Positions 8,642 through 16,497 of a DNA stretch of 46,266 nucleotides are shown one piece after another. The notes beneath the pieces are model-generated. The model was not told the DNA's origin. It did no database searches and was given only the letters and a program-made list of their open reading frames with translations. Within the stretch, counting starts at the first letter, position 1; each line of letters begins with the position of its first letter. The translations under genes were made by a program, and so were the position numbers. Source of the stretch: Gammaproteobacteria bacterium (GTDB lineage Bacteria > Pseudomonadota > Gammaproteobacteria > Chromatiales > Chromatiaceae); NCBI GenBank assembly GCA_018812525.1, contig JAHJDE010000159.1, forward strand, positions 1 to 46,266. Reading direction: 5' to 3'.

Positions 8642-10111
8642 ATGTCTGAACAAATTCTCCTGGTCGACGATATCCGTCATTGGCAAAGTAACCTGCCCGA
8701 ATACCCCGCCGTGGCCGTGCAGGACTACCTCTCCGAACAGGGCTGGTCCGAGCGGCGCGGCCTGCGCGTGATCAACCTCTGCCGCGACACCGAATACCAC
8801 AGCCCCGGCTACTACGCCTCGCTGCTGGCGGAGGCGCGCGGCCACAAGGTGATCCCTTCGGTGCGCAGCCTCCAGAACCTGAGTCGCAAGGCCCTCTACA
8901 GCGCCGACCTGGAGGACCTGGACAAACGGGTGGGAAAGGCCCTGCGCATCCGCAAGGATATCGAGACTACCCGCTTCGAGCTGACCCTCTGTTTCGGCAA
9001 GTGTGAATCGGAGGAGCTGCGCGGTATCGCCCGCAGTCTGTTCGAGGCCTTTCCCGCGCCAATCCTGAAAGTGGAATTCCGGCTCGGCACCGGCTGGCAC
9101 ATTGCCAAGGTCAGGACCATCGGCTTCAAGGCGCTGAAGAAACCGCAGCAGGGCTTCTTTTTTACCGCCCTCAACGAATACTTCAGCCAGCGACGTCAGC
9201 GGACCCGGGGGCGGAGGATCGCCCGCTACGATCTGGCCATTCTGCACAACCCGGACGAGGCCATGCCGCCATCCAACCGGCGGGCACTGGCCGCCTTCAT
9301 GCGCGCGGCCAAGAAGGTGGGCATGGACGCCGAGCTGATCACGCGCAAGGAATACGCCCGTCTGGCGGAATACGACGCCCTCTTCATCCGTGAGACCACC
9401 AATGTCGATCACCATACCTACCGCTTCGCGCGCAAGGCGGCCAGCGAGGGGCTGGTGGTCATCGACGACCCGGACTCCATCCTGCGCTGCACCAACAAGA
9501 TCTATCTGAAAGAGCTGCTGTCGCGGGCGCGTATCGCCGCTCCCAAGGGCGTCGTCATCGGCCGCAAGGACCTGGACCGGGCCGAACAGGAGCTGGGCTA
9601 TCCCATGGTGCTCAAGGTCCCCGACGGTGCCTTCTCCCTGGGGGTGTTCAAGGTCGATGACCGGGCGCAACTGGAGGCGCGCGCCGCCCCACTCTTCAAG
9701 GAGACGGAACTCCTACTGGCACAGGCCTACACCTACACCACCTTCGACTGGCGCGTCGGCATCCTCAATAACGAGGCGCTCTATGTCTGTCGCTACCACA
9801 TGTCGCGCGGCCACTGGCAGATCCTCGACTACTCCGCCAAAGGTGCGCCGCGGGCGGGTCTGGCCGATACCCTTCCGGCCCGGGAGGCCCCGGCCGCTGT
9901 GGTGCAGACCGCCCTCAACGCCGCCCGGCGCATCGGTGACGGCCTCTACGGCGTCGATCTGAAGGAGACGGCCAACGATATCCTGGTCATTGAGGTCAAC
10001 GACAATCCCAATATCGACGCCGGCATAGAGGACCGGGTGCTGGGCGAGGAACTCTACCTGCGCGTCATGCGGGAATTCGTCAAGCGTCTGGATCAGCGCA
10101 CCCGGACCTGA
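8642..10111 (+). CDS. RimK-family ATP-grasp amidoligase with N-terminal RLAN domain
   Basis: This 489-residue protein has two parts. Residues 1-200 match the RLAN (RimK-like ATP-grasp N-terminal) domain, with LPEYPAVAVQDYLSEQ and LCRDTEYHSPGYYASLLAEA. Residues 270-480 form the ATP-grasp ligase, with the nucleotide-binding PMVLKVPDGAFSLGVFKV segment near 320-340 and the metal-binding end VIEVNDNPNIDAGIED near 455-470. The N-terminal domain distinguishes it from RimK, which glutamylates ribosomal protein S6. ATP-grasp ligases of this class join a carboxylate to an amine through an acyl-phosphate. The substrate is unknown; pairing with the upstream GNAT/C39 protein suggests a two-enzyme peptide-modification unit. 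Confidence 0.85.
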   Translation: MSEQILLVDDIRHWQSNLPEYPAVAVQDYLSEQGWSERRGLRVINLCRDTEYHSPGYYASLLAEARGHKVIPSVRSLQNLSRKALYSADLEDLDKRVGKALRIRKDIETTRFELTLCFGKCESEELRGIARSLFEAFPAPILKVEFRLGTGWHIAKVRTIGFKALKKPQQGFFFTALNEYFSQRRQRTRGRRIARYDLAILHNPDEAMPPSNRRALAAFMRAAKKVGMDAELITRKEYARLAEYDALFIRETTNVDHHTYRFARKAASEGLVVIDDPDSILRCTNKIYLKELLSRARIAAPKGVVIGRKDLDRAEQELGYPMVLKVPDGAFSLGVFKVDDRAQLEARAAPLFKETELLLAQAYTYTTFDWRVGILNNEALYVCRYHMSRGHWQILDYSAKGAPRAGLADTLPAREAPAAVVQTALNAARRIGDGLYGVDLKETANDILVIEVNDNPNIDAGIEDRVLGEELYLRVMREFVKRLDQRTRT

Positions 10112-10157
10112 GGGGCTGTGACCTCAGCGAAGCGCATCCACCAAATCCGCGCCAATA

Positions 10158-10337
10158 AGGAGCTGTCCGGAAATAAGTTGGACAATATCGCGCTCAGATT
10201 TAGGTCAGATTTGGTCGATCTGATTGAGCAAAACCGCAGGCGTAGCAGCGCAACGTCGAGGATTTTGCGATTGAAGATCGGCCAAAGATGGCCTGAATCT
10301 GAGATGCGAGATGTACAAGCTATTCCTGGACAGTTCC
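10158..10337 (+). repeat. TA-flanked MITE, copy 1 (180 bp)
   Basis: The ends are inverted copies of AGGAGCTGTCCGGAAATA-type sequence (left AGGAGCTGTCC, right GGACAGTTCC), with pairing extending about 25 bp imperfectly. TA dinucleotides flank both sides (10156-10157 and 10338-10339), as expected for IS630/Tc1-type target duplication. A second copy lies at 30625-30834 in the opposite orientation with near-identical outer segments. No transposase is encoded. Confidence 0.8.
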
Positions 10338-10424
10338 TAAGGTGGAAGCGCTTCGCTTATTCACCTGATTGATTTTTCAATGGATGGGTCGACCGAATAC
10401 TTGACTCGTAAGGGAATAGCTTGA

Positions 10425-10576
10425 GAGGTTCTTGCAAAACTGCAAGAACCTCTTGCGGTTCAGGGATGAACCGCCATTTTCAATGGCCTAAGCCATTGAA
10501 AATGAAGAAAACGAAAAATCGCATTTTTCGTTTTCGCCTTGCAAAATGGACAGGATGGCCATTTTGCAAGTTCCTC
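10425..10576 (+). repeat. five-hairpin 152-bp element, copy A
   Basis: The element consists almost entirely of five successive inverted repeats. Their stems are GAGGTTCTTGCA/TGCAAGAACCTC, GCGGTTCA/TGAACCGC, TTTTCAATGG/CCATTGAAAA, GAAAACGAAAA/TTTTTCGTTTTC and CTTGCAAAATGG/CCATTTTGCAAG. The outer ends are inverted relatives of each other (GAGG[TT/AA]CTTGCAAAA). The 4-bp direct repeat TTGA flanks it (10421-10424 and 10577-10580). Copies B (16152-16303) and C (30884-31035) have exactly the same length. Confidence 0.85.
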
Positions 10577-10604
10577 TTGAGTCACTTCCATTTACATTCA
10601 TTTG

Positions 10605-11429
10605 TTAATAGTAGGCCGGAGTGATATCGGTCTCTGCCTTGTTGAGCACCACCCCCAGCAGGTTGGTTGAATGCAGATGCCGGAGGCTCTCCTCGATCTC
10701 CCGCTTTGTGGACATGCCGTTGCCCACCACCATGAGTACGGCGTCCATCTTGGGCAGAACGGAAAGGGCGTCGTCGGTATTGACCAGGGGGGCCAGGTCG
10801 AAGATCACGATGCGGGATTCATAGCGTTCCCGCAGATCGGCGATGAGACCGGCCACCCGATTGGAGGCCAGGGCCTCGGCGGGGTTGGCGACGGGCCTTG
10901 AGGTCGGCAGCACAACCAGATGGCGGATGCTGGGATTGACCATGGCATCGGCAAGATCCACCTTGCCCTTGAGGGCCGCCACCAGCGAATCCACCCGGCA
11001 ATCCAGCCCCAGATATTGGGCCACCTTGGGCCGCCGCAGATCCAGGTCCACCAGCAGGGCTGTCTTTTGGGTGTGGCGGGCGATGCTGATGGCCAGATTG
11101 ATAGCCATCACCGTCTTGCCTGACCTCGGCGTGGGGGAGCTGATACCCAGGGTCCGCCAGCCATGCTCGTCCATCTTCTGCAACACCTGGGTGCGCAGCA
11201 GGTCGATAAAGGCCGTCATCGGATGGCTCTTCTGGTGGGCGAAGATCCGCTGGCTGGCCAGGTGCTCCATATCCAGCTCTACCACCTTTGTCTGCTGGTA
11301 TTTGACCGTGCGCAGACTGCCCTCCCTGGGGCCGGAATCCGGGTCTGCCTGGGGTTCCTCCTGTAGTGGAAGGGGGTTACTCAACCGCTCCTGCTTTGCC
11401 CGTTCGATCGCCTCTTTGATTCGTTCCAC
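10605..11429 (-). CDS. CpsD/CapB-type tyrosine autokinase of exopolysaccharide export
   Basis: This 274-residue cytoplasmic BY-kinase-like ATPase starts at a GTG. Visible motifs are the deviant Walker A in SPTPRSGKTVMAINLA (near 95-110), Walker A' LLVDLDLRRP and Walker B IVIFDLAPL. The canonical second Pro of the usual DLPP block is Ala here. BY-kinases work with a Wzz-like membrane activator to cycle polymer synthesis and export; that partner is encoded 12 bp upstream. The C-terminal tyrosine cluster that is normally autophosphorylated is reduced to a terminal YY, so regulation through the tail may be weak. It is the last gene of a four-gene minus-strand operon. Confidence 0.8.
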   Translation of the reverse strand: MERIKEAIERAKQERLSNPLPLQEEPQADPDSGPREGSLRTVKYQQTKVVELDMEHLASQRIFAHQKSHPMTAFIDLLRTQVLQKMDEHGWRTLGISSPTPRSGKTVMAINLAISIARHTQKTALLVDLDLRRPKVAQYLGLDCRVDSLVAALKGKVDLADAMVNPSIRHLVVLPTSRPVANPAEALASNRVAGLIADLRERYESRIVIFDLAPLVNTDDALSVLPKMDAVLMVVGNGMSTKREIEESLRHLHSTNLLGVVLNKAETDITPAYY

Positions 11430-11441
11430 GCTAAGCCCCTA

Positions 11442-13169
11442 TCAACCCAGGCCCGCTATGGTCTTCACCAGGAGCAGACCGAGCGGCATATAAAAGAAAT
11501 GGACGAGGATCAACAGCAGCAGCAAGGCGATGCCGGCCCCGGTCAGGATGACGCGGGTCCAATACCGCCGCCGCTGGATCTCCTCCTGGGTGGTGATGTA
11601 GGGGATGACCACCAGCGGCCGCCGGTGCAGCAAGACCTCCAGGGCATGGGCACCGCGGATGCGCTGATCGAGGGACTCCAACATCATGACCAGCCCCCCG
11701 GCGCCGGCCAATGCCAGCACCAGTCCCATGACGACGATCTTCTTGCGCTTGGGCTTGATGGGCTTTTCCGGCACTACCGGGGCCTCCAGCAGGCTGAAAC
11801 GCTCTGCCTTTTTGCTCTCCTCCAGATTTTCGGCCAGCTTGGCCTCCATCTGTTTGTTCTGGATCTCGTTGTATTTCTTGAGGGTGTTTTCATAGTCCCG
11901 GTTGAGGGAGACTAGGGCGCGCTCTACCTGGGGGGTCTCTATGACCTGTTCCTCCAGTTTTTGGCGCTTTTTCTTGAGTTCATCCAACTGGGCGATCAGG
12001 GAGCGCAGCCGCTCAGCGGCGGCGTCGATCTTGGTCTGCACCCGTGCCTCGTCGATGGATTGGGTCTCCTCCGCCAGGCGGTCCGCGCCACTCCCCTTGG
12101 GTAGGGCTTGCAGATCGGCGCGGAGCTTGGCGATGCGGGTCACCAGTCGCTTCATCTCGGGATGGTCGGCGGCATAATTGGCCTGCAATGCGACCTTCTC
12201 TGCCTCGGCATCGGCCAGTTGCCGCCTGACTTCATCCCTTGTGCCCTCGGCGCCGACCACCCGGCTCAGGTTGTCGATCTTGCGCTTGACGGACCTGACA
12301 TCCGGATGGTCGGGGCTATAGACGGAGAGGAGTTGCGCGTATTCGCCCTTGAGCCGGGCCAGTTGCTGGGATGGGGAGAGGGTCGCGGGGGTCTTCTCGC
12401 TGTCGGTGATGCCCATGCGCGCAGCGGAGAGTTGCACCTCCAGAAACCGTTCCTCCTCCTGGGCGGTCAGGATCTCCCGCTCGACTATCTTGATATCGGC
12501 CCCGGTCCGCTCCAGCATCTTCATGTGCAGGTCGAGATGCTCGGGCAGGGCCTCGCTGTACTGCTGCTTGTACTCCGCGATGCGCGCCTCGATCTGTTCC
12601 AGTTGCTTCTTGAACTTGCCCGCCTCGCCGGTCAGAAACTCCGTGGTCTCGCTGGCCCGTTCCGTGCGGGTACGGATGTTCTCTTCCAGAAAGAGATGCA
12701 CCAGCTTGTCGGCCACCCGAAAGGCAATGTCGGGATTGACGTGCTCGAAGCTGACGGTAAAGGCGATGGTCGCGGTCCCGCCCTGTTGCAGGTCAGACTT
12801 GATCGGCAGGATCTCCACCCGTTCGCGGAACTTATCCACCTGTTCGGCGGCTGTCAGGCTGGCGCCCTTGGCCGCGAAGATATCGAATTCCTTGATGATC
12901 CTGAGCAGATTTCCGCGTGTCATGACCCGCTCCTTGATGAACTGGATGCGTTCATCCGCGTAGCTGGTAATGGTGGAGCGGATCAGATCGACGGGGATCT
13001 GCTGGGACTCGACCAGGATGGTGCCGGTCGATTTGAAAACCGGCGGCAACAGCAAGGCGAACGCCAGACTCACCAGGGAGATGATCAGAAAGGGGAATAC
13101 CAGGTATACCCAGCGGCGGCGCAGGATATAGAGGTAGTCATCAATCGTAAGTCGGGATTCCTCGGCCAT
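11442..13169 (-). CDS. GumC/Wzz-family polysaccharide chain-length and export protein
   Basis: This 575-residue inner-membrane protein has an N-terminal Wzz domain (LTIDDYLYILRRRWVYLVFP, first transmembrane helix about residues 20-45). A long periplasmic coiled-coil follows (about 170-420, rich in Glu/Lys/Leu heptads), then a PVVPEKPIKPKRKK segment, then a second transmembrane helix near 470-490. After the second helix there is a further cytoplasmic stretch and a third hydrophobic helix at the C-terminus (VILTGAGIALLLLLILVHFF), an arrangement seen in GumC-like proteins. It controls chain length and links the cytoplasmic kinase to the outer-membrane exporter. The gene is intact and lies between the barrel and kinase genes with short gaps. 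Confidence 0.85.
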   Translation of the reverse strand: MAEESRLTIDDYLYILRRRWVYLVFPFLIISLVSLAFALLLPPVFKSTGTILVESQQIPVDLIRSTITSYADERIQFIKERVMTRGNLLRIIKEFDIFAAKGASLTAAEQVDKFRERVEILPIKSDLQQGGTATIAFTVSFEHVNPDIAFRVADKLVHLFLEENIRTRTERASETTEFLTGEAGKFKKQLEQIEARIAEYKQQYSEALPEHLDLHMKMLERTGADIKIVEREILTAQEEERFLEVQLSAARMGITDSEKTPATLSPSQQLARLKGEYAQLLSVYSPDHPDVRSVKRKIDNLSRVVGAEGTRDEVRRQLADAEAEKVALQANYAADHPEMKRLVTRIAKLRADLQALPKGSGADRLAEETQSIDEARVQTKIDAAAERLRSLIAQLDELKKKRQKLEEQVIETPQVERALVSLNRDYENTLKKYNEIQNKQMEAKLAENLEESKKAERFSLLEAPVVPEKPIKPKRKKIVVMGLVLALAGAGGLVMMLESLDQRIRGAHALEVLLHRRPLVVIPYITTQEEIQRRRYWTRVILTGAGIALLLLLILVHFFYMPLGLLLVKTIAGLG

Positions 13170-13187
13170 CCCCCATCCCTTCGGTAG

Positions 13188-14291
13188 TTACAACTGGGGG
13201 ATATCGTAACTCAGGGAGAGGGACCAGACACTGCCCTTGGCCTTGTCTGTTGCAGTTTTCTGTTGCTTGTATTCGTAACCCAGGCGCAGGGAGAGATCCT
13301 CCAGCAGCTCACGGTCCGCCCAGAGCCCCAGGCTGGAGGTGGTCAGGGGGCTCTGCGAATGGGTCTTGGTCCAGGCCGCGTCGGCCCCCACCTCGGTCAA
13401 GGGGTCCAGTTCGTAGCCGAGACTGGCCTTGACCTCATCGGCCTCGGTATAGCCGCTGGAGCCGCTGGCCGAGGAGGCTCGCGCATAGCTGACCGAAGCC
13501 TTGGTCCGCTCCCCTTCATGGCCCAGTGAGAGCAGGCCGTTCAATCCGGTCGCGTCCGCTGCGCCAGCCGTCTGGGCAATGCCCAGGTTGGCGTCAAACT
13601 TCAGCGACTCGGATAGATCCGACTTGATCCCCGCCACAGCGGTATAAAGGTTCGAGGATGCGCCGCTGGCGGGGCTGTATTGGGAGGCCCCGGCCTTCAC
13701 ATAGGGTCGGTTGCGCTCGTTCAGAAGATACTCAAGCGATGCCATGCCCGTTGTCGTCTTGTAGTTGGTAAAGCCGCTGGTGGCCCCGGTGGCCCCCTGG
13801 TAACTGTTGTCCTCGTGGGCCAGATTCACCTCGGCCTCGACCCGCTCGGTCACCTCATGCCTCCAGTCGCCCTCCACTCCATAGCGCGTGCGGGTATCGT
13901 TGGAGCCAGCCCCGCCTGGGGTATTCGTCTCCGTGGCGCTGGTAGACTGCCGGTCATAGGTTGCCTGCAGCGCGGTGGTGCTGCCCCTCGGGTTTTCCCG
14001 AATCCAGCCAACCCCCAGGGAGGGGTCCTGCCGGTCGATGCTCAGGGCCTGATCGGACGAGCGCTCCACATCAACCCTCGCGGTCGCATTCCACTCGTCA
14101 GCCCCCTCGACCCATTTCGCCTCGTAGCCGGGGGACAACTTGTAGCGCGACACCGCCCTGGCATTGGCGGCGGTCATGGCGGGATTGCTCTCGTGCTCCA
14201 CCCCGGTGCTCAGCGAGAGGCTCTGCTGCAAGGGCGAGGCCATCGCCGACTGTGCGCCGAGTATTATCAGGCCGATCAGGATGCATCTCAT
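13188..14291 (-). CDS. outer-membrane beta-barrel protein of the polysaccharide operon (EpsL/VpsM-like)
   Basis: This 367-residue protein starts at the ATG at 14291, giving a clear signal peptide (CILIGLIILGAQSAMA, cleavage near residue 17). The mature part is built of alternating polar/hydrophobic strands with many Gly, Ser, Thr and aromatic girdle residues, and ends YDIPQL, consistent with a beta-barrel. Proteins of this type occur in exopolysaccharide operons as accessory outer-membrane components beside the Wza-like exporter. An in-frame ATG nine codons upstream would disrupt the signal peptide. Sequence identity to a named family cannot be shown by eye. Confidence 0.7.
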   Translation of the reverse strand: MRCILIGLIILGAQSAMASPLQQSLSLSTGVEHESNPAMTAANARAVSRYKLSPGYEAKWVEGADEWNATARVDVERSSDQALSIDRQDPSLGVGWIRENPRGSTTALQATYDRQSTSATETNTPGGAGSNDTRTRYGVEGDWRHEVTERVEAEVNLAHEDNSYQGATGATSGFTNYKTTTGMASLEYLLNERNRPYVKAGASQYSPASGASSNLYTAVAGIKSDLSESLKFDANLGIAQTAGAADATGLNGLLSLGHEGERTKASVSYARASSASGSSGYTEADEVKASLGYELDPLTEVGADAAWTKTHSQSPLTTSSLGLWADRELLEDLSLRLGYEYKQQKTATDKAKGSVWSLSLSYDIPQL

Positions 14292-14304
14292 GACCCCGTG
14301 TTCC

Positions 14305-14859
14305 TTAGGGCACCACAATGGTGTCGCCAGCCTGGAGCTCGTAGTTCGTCCTTAGATCCTCGCCGCTCGCGATATCGTTGTAGTTGATAAAGCCCTGAAT
14401 CTGGCCCTCGCCCGTCAGACGAAGGATCTTGATCTGCTCCTCCCTGGCGAACTTGTCCAGGCCGCCAGCCAGGCTCAGGGCCTGGGTTACAGTCATGGGC
14501 GCACTCATCACCACCGGCCCCGGTTTGTTTACCTTGCCCAGGACATAGACCCGGTTTCCGTCGGGGGAGATCACCATCACCGTCACCTGGGCGTCGGGGA
14601 TGTATTTAGTCAGGCGCCCCTTGATGGCCGATTCCACCTGGGACGTGGACATCCCCTTGACATTCGTCCGGCCCGCCAGGGGAAAGCTGATGCTTCCATC
14701 GGGCAGGACCCGCGTCTCCTCCTTCAATTTCTCCTCGCCCCAGACCGAGATCAGGATGCGATCGCCCGGGTGCAGCCGATAGCCCGCATCGGCATCGAGA
14801 TAACCGGACGGCAGGAACGCGCTGAGGATCAATGCCAACAGGGATAGCTGTCTTTTCAT
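14305..14859 (-). CDS. Wza/BexD-type polysaccharide export protein
   Basis: This 184-residue secreted protein starts at the ATG at 14859 and has a signal peptide (LSLLALILSAFLPSG). The polysaccharide export domain is clear: YRLHPGDRILISVWGEEKL, LPDGSISFPLAGRTNVKGM and VTVMVISPDGNRVYVLGKV, followed by one SLBB-like unit (PGPVVMSAPMTVTQALSLAGG). It lacks a lipobox Cys and is much shorter than Wza, as is common for single-SLBB exporters. It forms, or contributes to, the outer-membrane polysaccharide channel. First gene of the operon; the promoter is at 14941-14969. Confidence 0.85.
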   Translation of the reverse strand: MKRQLSLLALILSAFLPSGYLDADAGYRLHPGDRILISVWGEEKLKEETRVLPDGSISFPLAGRTNVKGMSTSQVESAIKGRLTKYIPDAQVTVMVISPDGNRVYVLGKVNKPGPVVMSAPMTVTQALSLAGGLDKFAREEQIKILRLTGEGQIQGFINYNDIASGEDLRTNYELQAGDTIVVP

Positions 14860-14940
14860 TGCTGAATACCTTGGGTCTCGGATAACAAGCCTCGACAATG
14901 CCTTGCGAGACGTCCCGCTCAATCTTAATGCATGTTATCA

Positions 14941-14969
14941 AATATAATCTATATCTACTCGTTTATCAA
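14941..14969 (-). promoter_or_regulatory. sigma70-type promoter of the polysaccharide operon
   Basis: On the minus strand TTGATA (14964-14969) and TATATT (14941-14946) are separated by exactly 17 bp, each one base off consensus. Predicted transcription starts near 14934, leaving a leader of about 75 nt. A 12-bp direct repeat (TTATCAAAtATA / TTATCAAAgATA on the plus strand, at 14935 and 14963, 28 bp apart) overlaps both promoter elements and could be a pair of regulator sites. Confidence 0.6.
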
Positions 14970-15097
14970 AGATATTTTGCTTGAAATGCCGGTGTCGCCG
15001 CCCATTCCGGAAAATCCGATAGCAGCGCCCTTCATTTGCAAAGGGTTCAGTGACCCGGGGGAGAGAATCTAGGAGCCTGTCCGAGAATAGTAACCGT

Positions 15098-15320
15098 AGC
15101 GGGGGGGAAGCCATTTTGAGTCATTTTTGTCGCTTATTTAGGCAAATATTGGGCATATTTAACGAACATGAGCGAGGAGGGGGCAGTGGGTGGCCGAAGC
15201 CCTCTACGGCGAAAACGGCGACACGGTGACAGCTGCGACTGCGCAAGGGAGGGTCCCTTTTTCCTGCCCACAGATTCTGCGGAAGATATCTAAAATGACT
15301 CAAAATGGCTTCCCCTCGCT
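15098..15320. repeat. inverted-repeat element (about 223 bp)
   Basis: The ends share about 29 bp in inverted orientation: agcg-(g)gggaagccatttt-gagtcatttt at 15098-15127 and its complement at 15292-15320, with a small difference in G-run length. Between them is non-coding sequence. It may be a MITE or the remains of an IS. Only one copy is present. Confidence 0.6.
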
Positions 15321-15750
15321 GGGGTTTCGGCTGTCCGGAGGCGGTTGCAACCAGTGCCTTGGCCGGTGTAGTGGGTCTTTTGGCAAGCCTGGCATTGCTT
15401 TTGGAATAAATATGGGGCTGCTTTGTCAATGGATTTGGATGAAATTGGGGCTAAGGGCCTGTTTTTATAAACAGAGAATCTTTGGGGGGGCGGATTGGGC
15501 CTGGGACTGGATCAATGGATGAGGCGACTGTCAACGCAAATATTGTATCTATCTGATAAATCGATAATTATCTGCAATTGTTCAAAAAGAGATCAATTTG
15601 AAACAAAGCCTATGAGCACGGGGGCTCCCGGCCTCTGCTACAGAGAAATACACAGGGTTATGCACAGGGGGTGGGGAGAAGTGTCAAATCCCTTGTCGGA
15701 CGGCGTTATTCCGACTGTCAACCCCAAAGGGCCAATTATCTTAAAAAACC

Positions 15751-15795
15751 GTAACCATTCAGGTCGACCGGCTTTTTGGGCGATCTGAATGGTTA
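15751..15795. repeat. 45-bp hairpin repeat, copy 1
   Basis: Perfect 12-bp arms GTAACCATTCAG / CTGAATGGTTAC enclose gtcgaccggctttttgggcg. A second copy lies at 24067-24112, and a half copy (gatctgaatagtct) near 15918-15931. Size and structure are REP-like. Confidence 0.7.
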
Positions 15796-15947
15796 CTCCG
15801 CAGCTTTTGGGGTTTCCGTCCTTTGGTCCGTAAACGGCACATCCCTGTACCACTCCTCCAAAGGGGAGAAGTCTTACTCTCCCCTTTGGAAACCCCAAAA
15901 AATTGCATTTTTTGGGGTGATCTGAATAGTCTCAAAAAACCCTTCTC

Positions 15948-16133
15948 AACCGCAAAGGACATAAAGAACGCTAAGGAAAGCAATCTGATGCAATTGTTCG
16001 GCGCATCCCTGCGCCTCACCCCTCCGGGGCTGACGCGAAAATCCGCTCCAGGCGGTTTTTTGTCAGTGCTTCCACCTTCCTGAGCTGGGGCAAAACCTGG
16101 GAAAGCCAATGAATTTCTATGCGTTCTTTGCGG
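15948..16133. repeat. element bounded by inverted CGCAAAGGA-type units
   Basis: The left end reads caaccgcaaaggacataaag with further degenerate units to 15980. The right end (16121-16133) is the inverted gcgttctttgcgg. The interior is non-coding. The same architecture recurs at 41494-41651 and 42921-43055. Confidence 0.5.
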
Positions 16134-16151
16134 CAAAATGAGGTGTTTTAA

Positions 16152-16303
16152 GAGGTTCTTGCAAAACCGCAAGAACCTCTTGCGGTTCAGGGATGAACCG
16201 CCATTTTCAATGGCCTAAGCCATTGAAAATGAAGAAAACGAAAAGTCGCATTTTTCGTTTTCGTCTTGCAAAATGGTCAGGAAGGCCATTTTGCAAGTTC
16301 CTC
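16152..16303 (+). repeat. five-hairpin 152-bp element, copy B
   Basis: Same orientation, length and stem order as the copy at 10425-10576, with only a handful of substitutions (for example aaaccgcaag for aaactgcaag in the first loop). The 4-bp direct repeat TTAA flanks both sides (16148-16151 and 16304-16307). It lies about 195 bp upstream of ychF. Confidence 0.85.
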
Positions 16304-16497
16304 TTAAGTTTATTTCTCTCGTTTTCAGGGGGCGATCGATACGCACGAAGTTAGGTGGTCAGGCCAAGTCCCCTGTCCACCGGTCAGGGTCAGCCTTCGG
16401 CGAGTGCCGCCGCCGACCCGCACGGAACCGAATTGCTGTAATATTATCGCCCTTCGGTTTCGGGGCGCCGAATCCCTCTATCCTCAGGAAACAAGTC

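Larger units (their letters stand above)
10112..10604. other. gene-free stretch filled by two mobile repeats
   Basis: The stretch separates two convergent operons. It contains a TA-flanked MITE (10158-10337) and a five-hairpin element (10425-10576). Apparent short reading frames here are repeat-derived. No separate terminator was recognised, although the hairpins could act as one. Confidence 0.7.
14970..16497. other. 1.5-kb gene-free region packed with repeats
   Basis: No reading frame here resembles a gene. It contains a 223-bp inverted-repeat element (15098-15320), an AT-rich patch with one DnaA-box-like TTATGCACA (15658-15666), a 45-bp hairpin repeat (15751-15795), an element bounded by CGCAAAGGA units (15948-16133) and five-hairpin copy B (16152-16303). 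It separates the polysaccharide operon from ychF and looks like a repeat-insertion hotspot. Confidence 0.65.

Noticed and set aside
10118-10372. Small gene of 84 codons
   Set aside because: The frame is almost entirely inside the TA-flanked MITE.
14860-14930. Sigma54 promoter (GGC-N10-GC-like) before the polysaccharide operon
   Set aside because: The -24/-12 boxes deviate too much from TGGCAC-N5-TTGC, and a much better sigma70-type promoter lies just upstream.
15540-15680. Possible replication origin: AT-rich patch with the DnaA-box-like TTATGCACA (15658-15666)
   Set aside because: Only one box is seen, there are no 13-mers or gene context (dnaA, gidA, rpmH), and the area is filled with mobile repeats.
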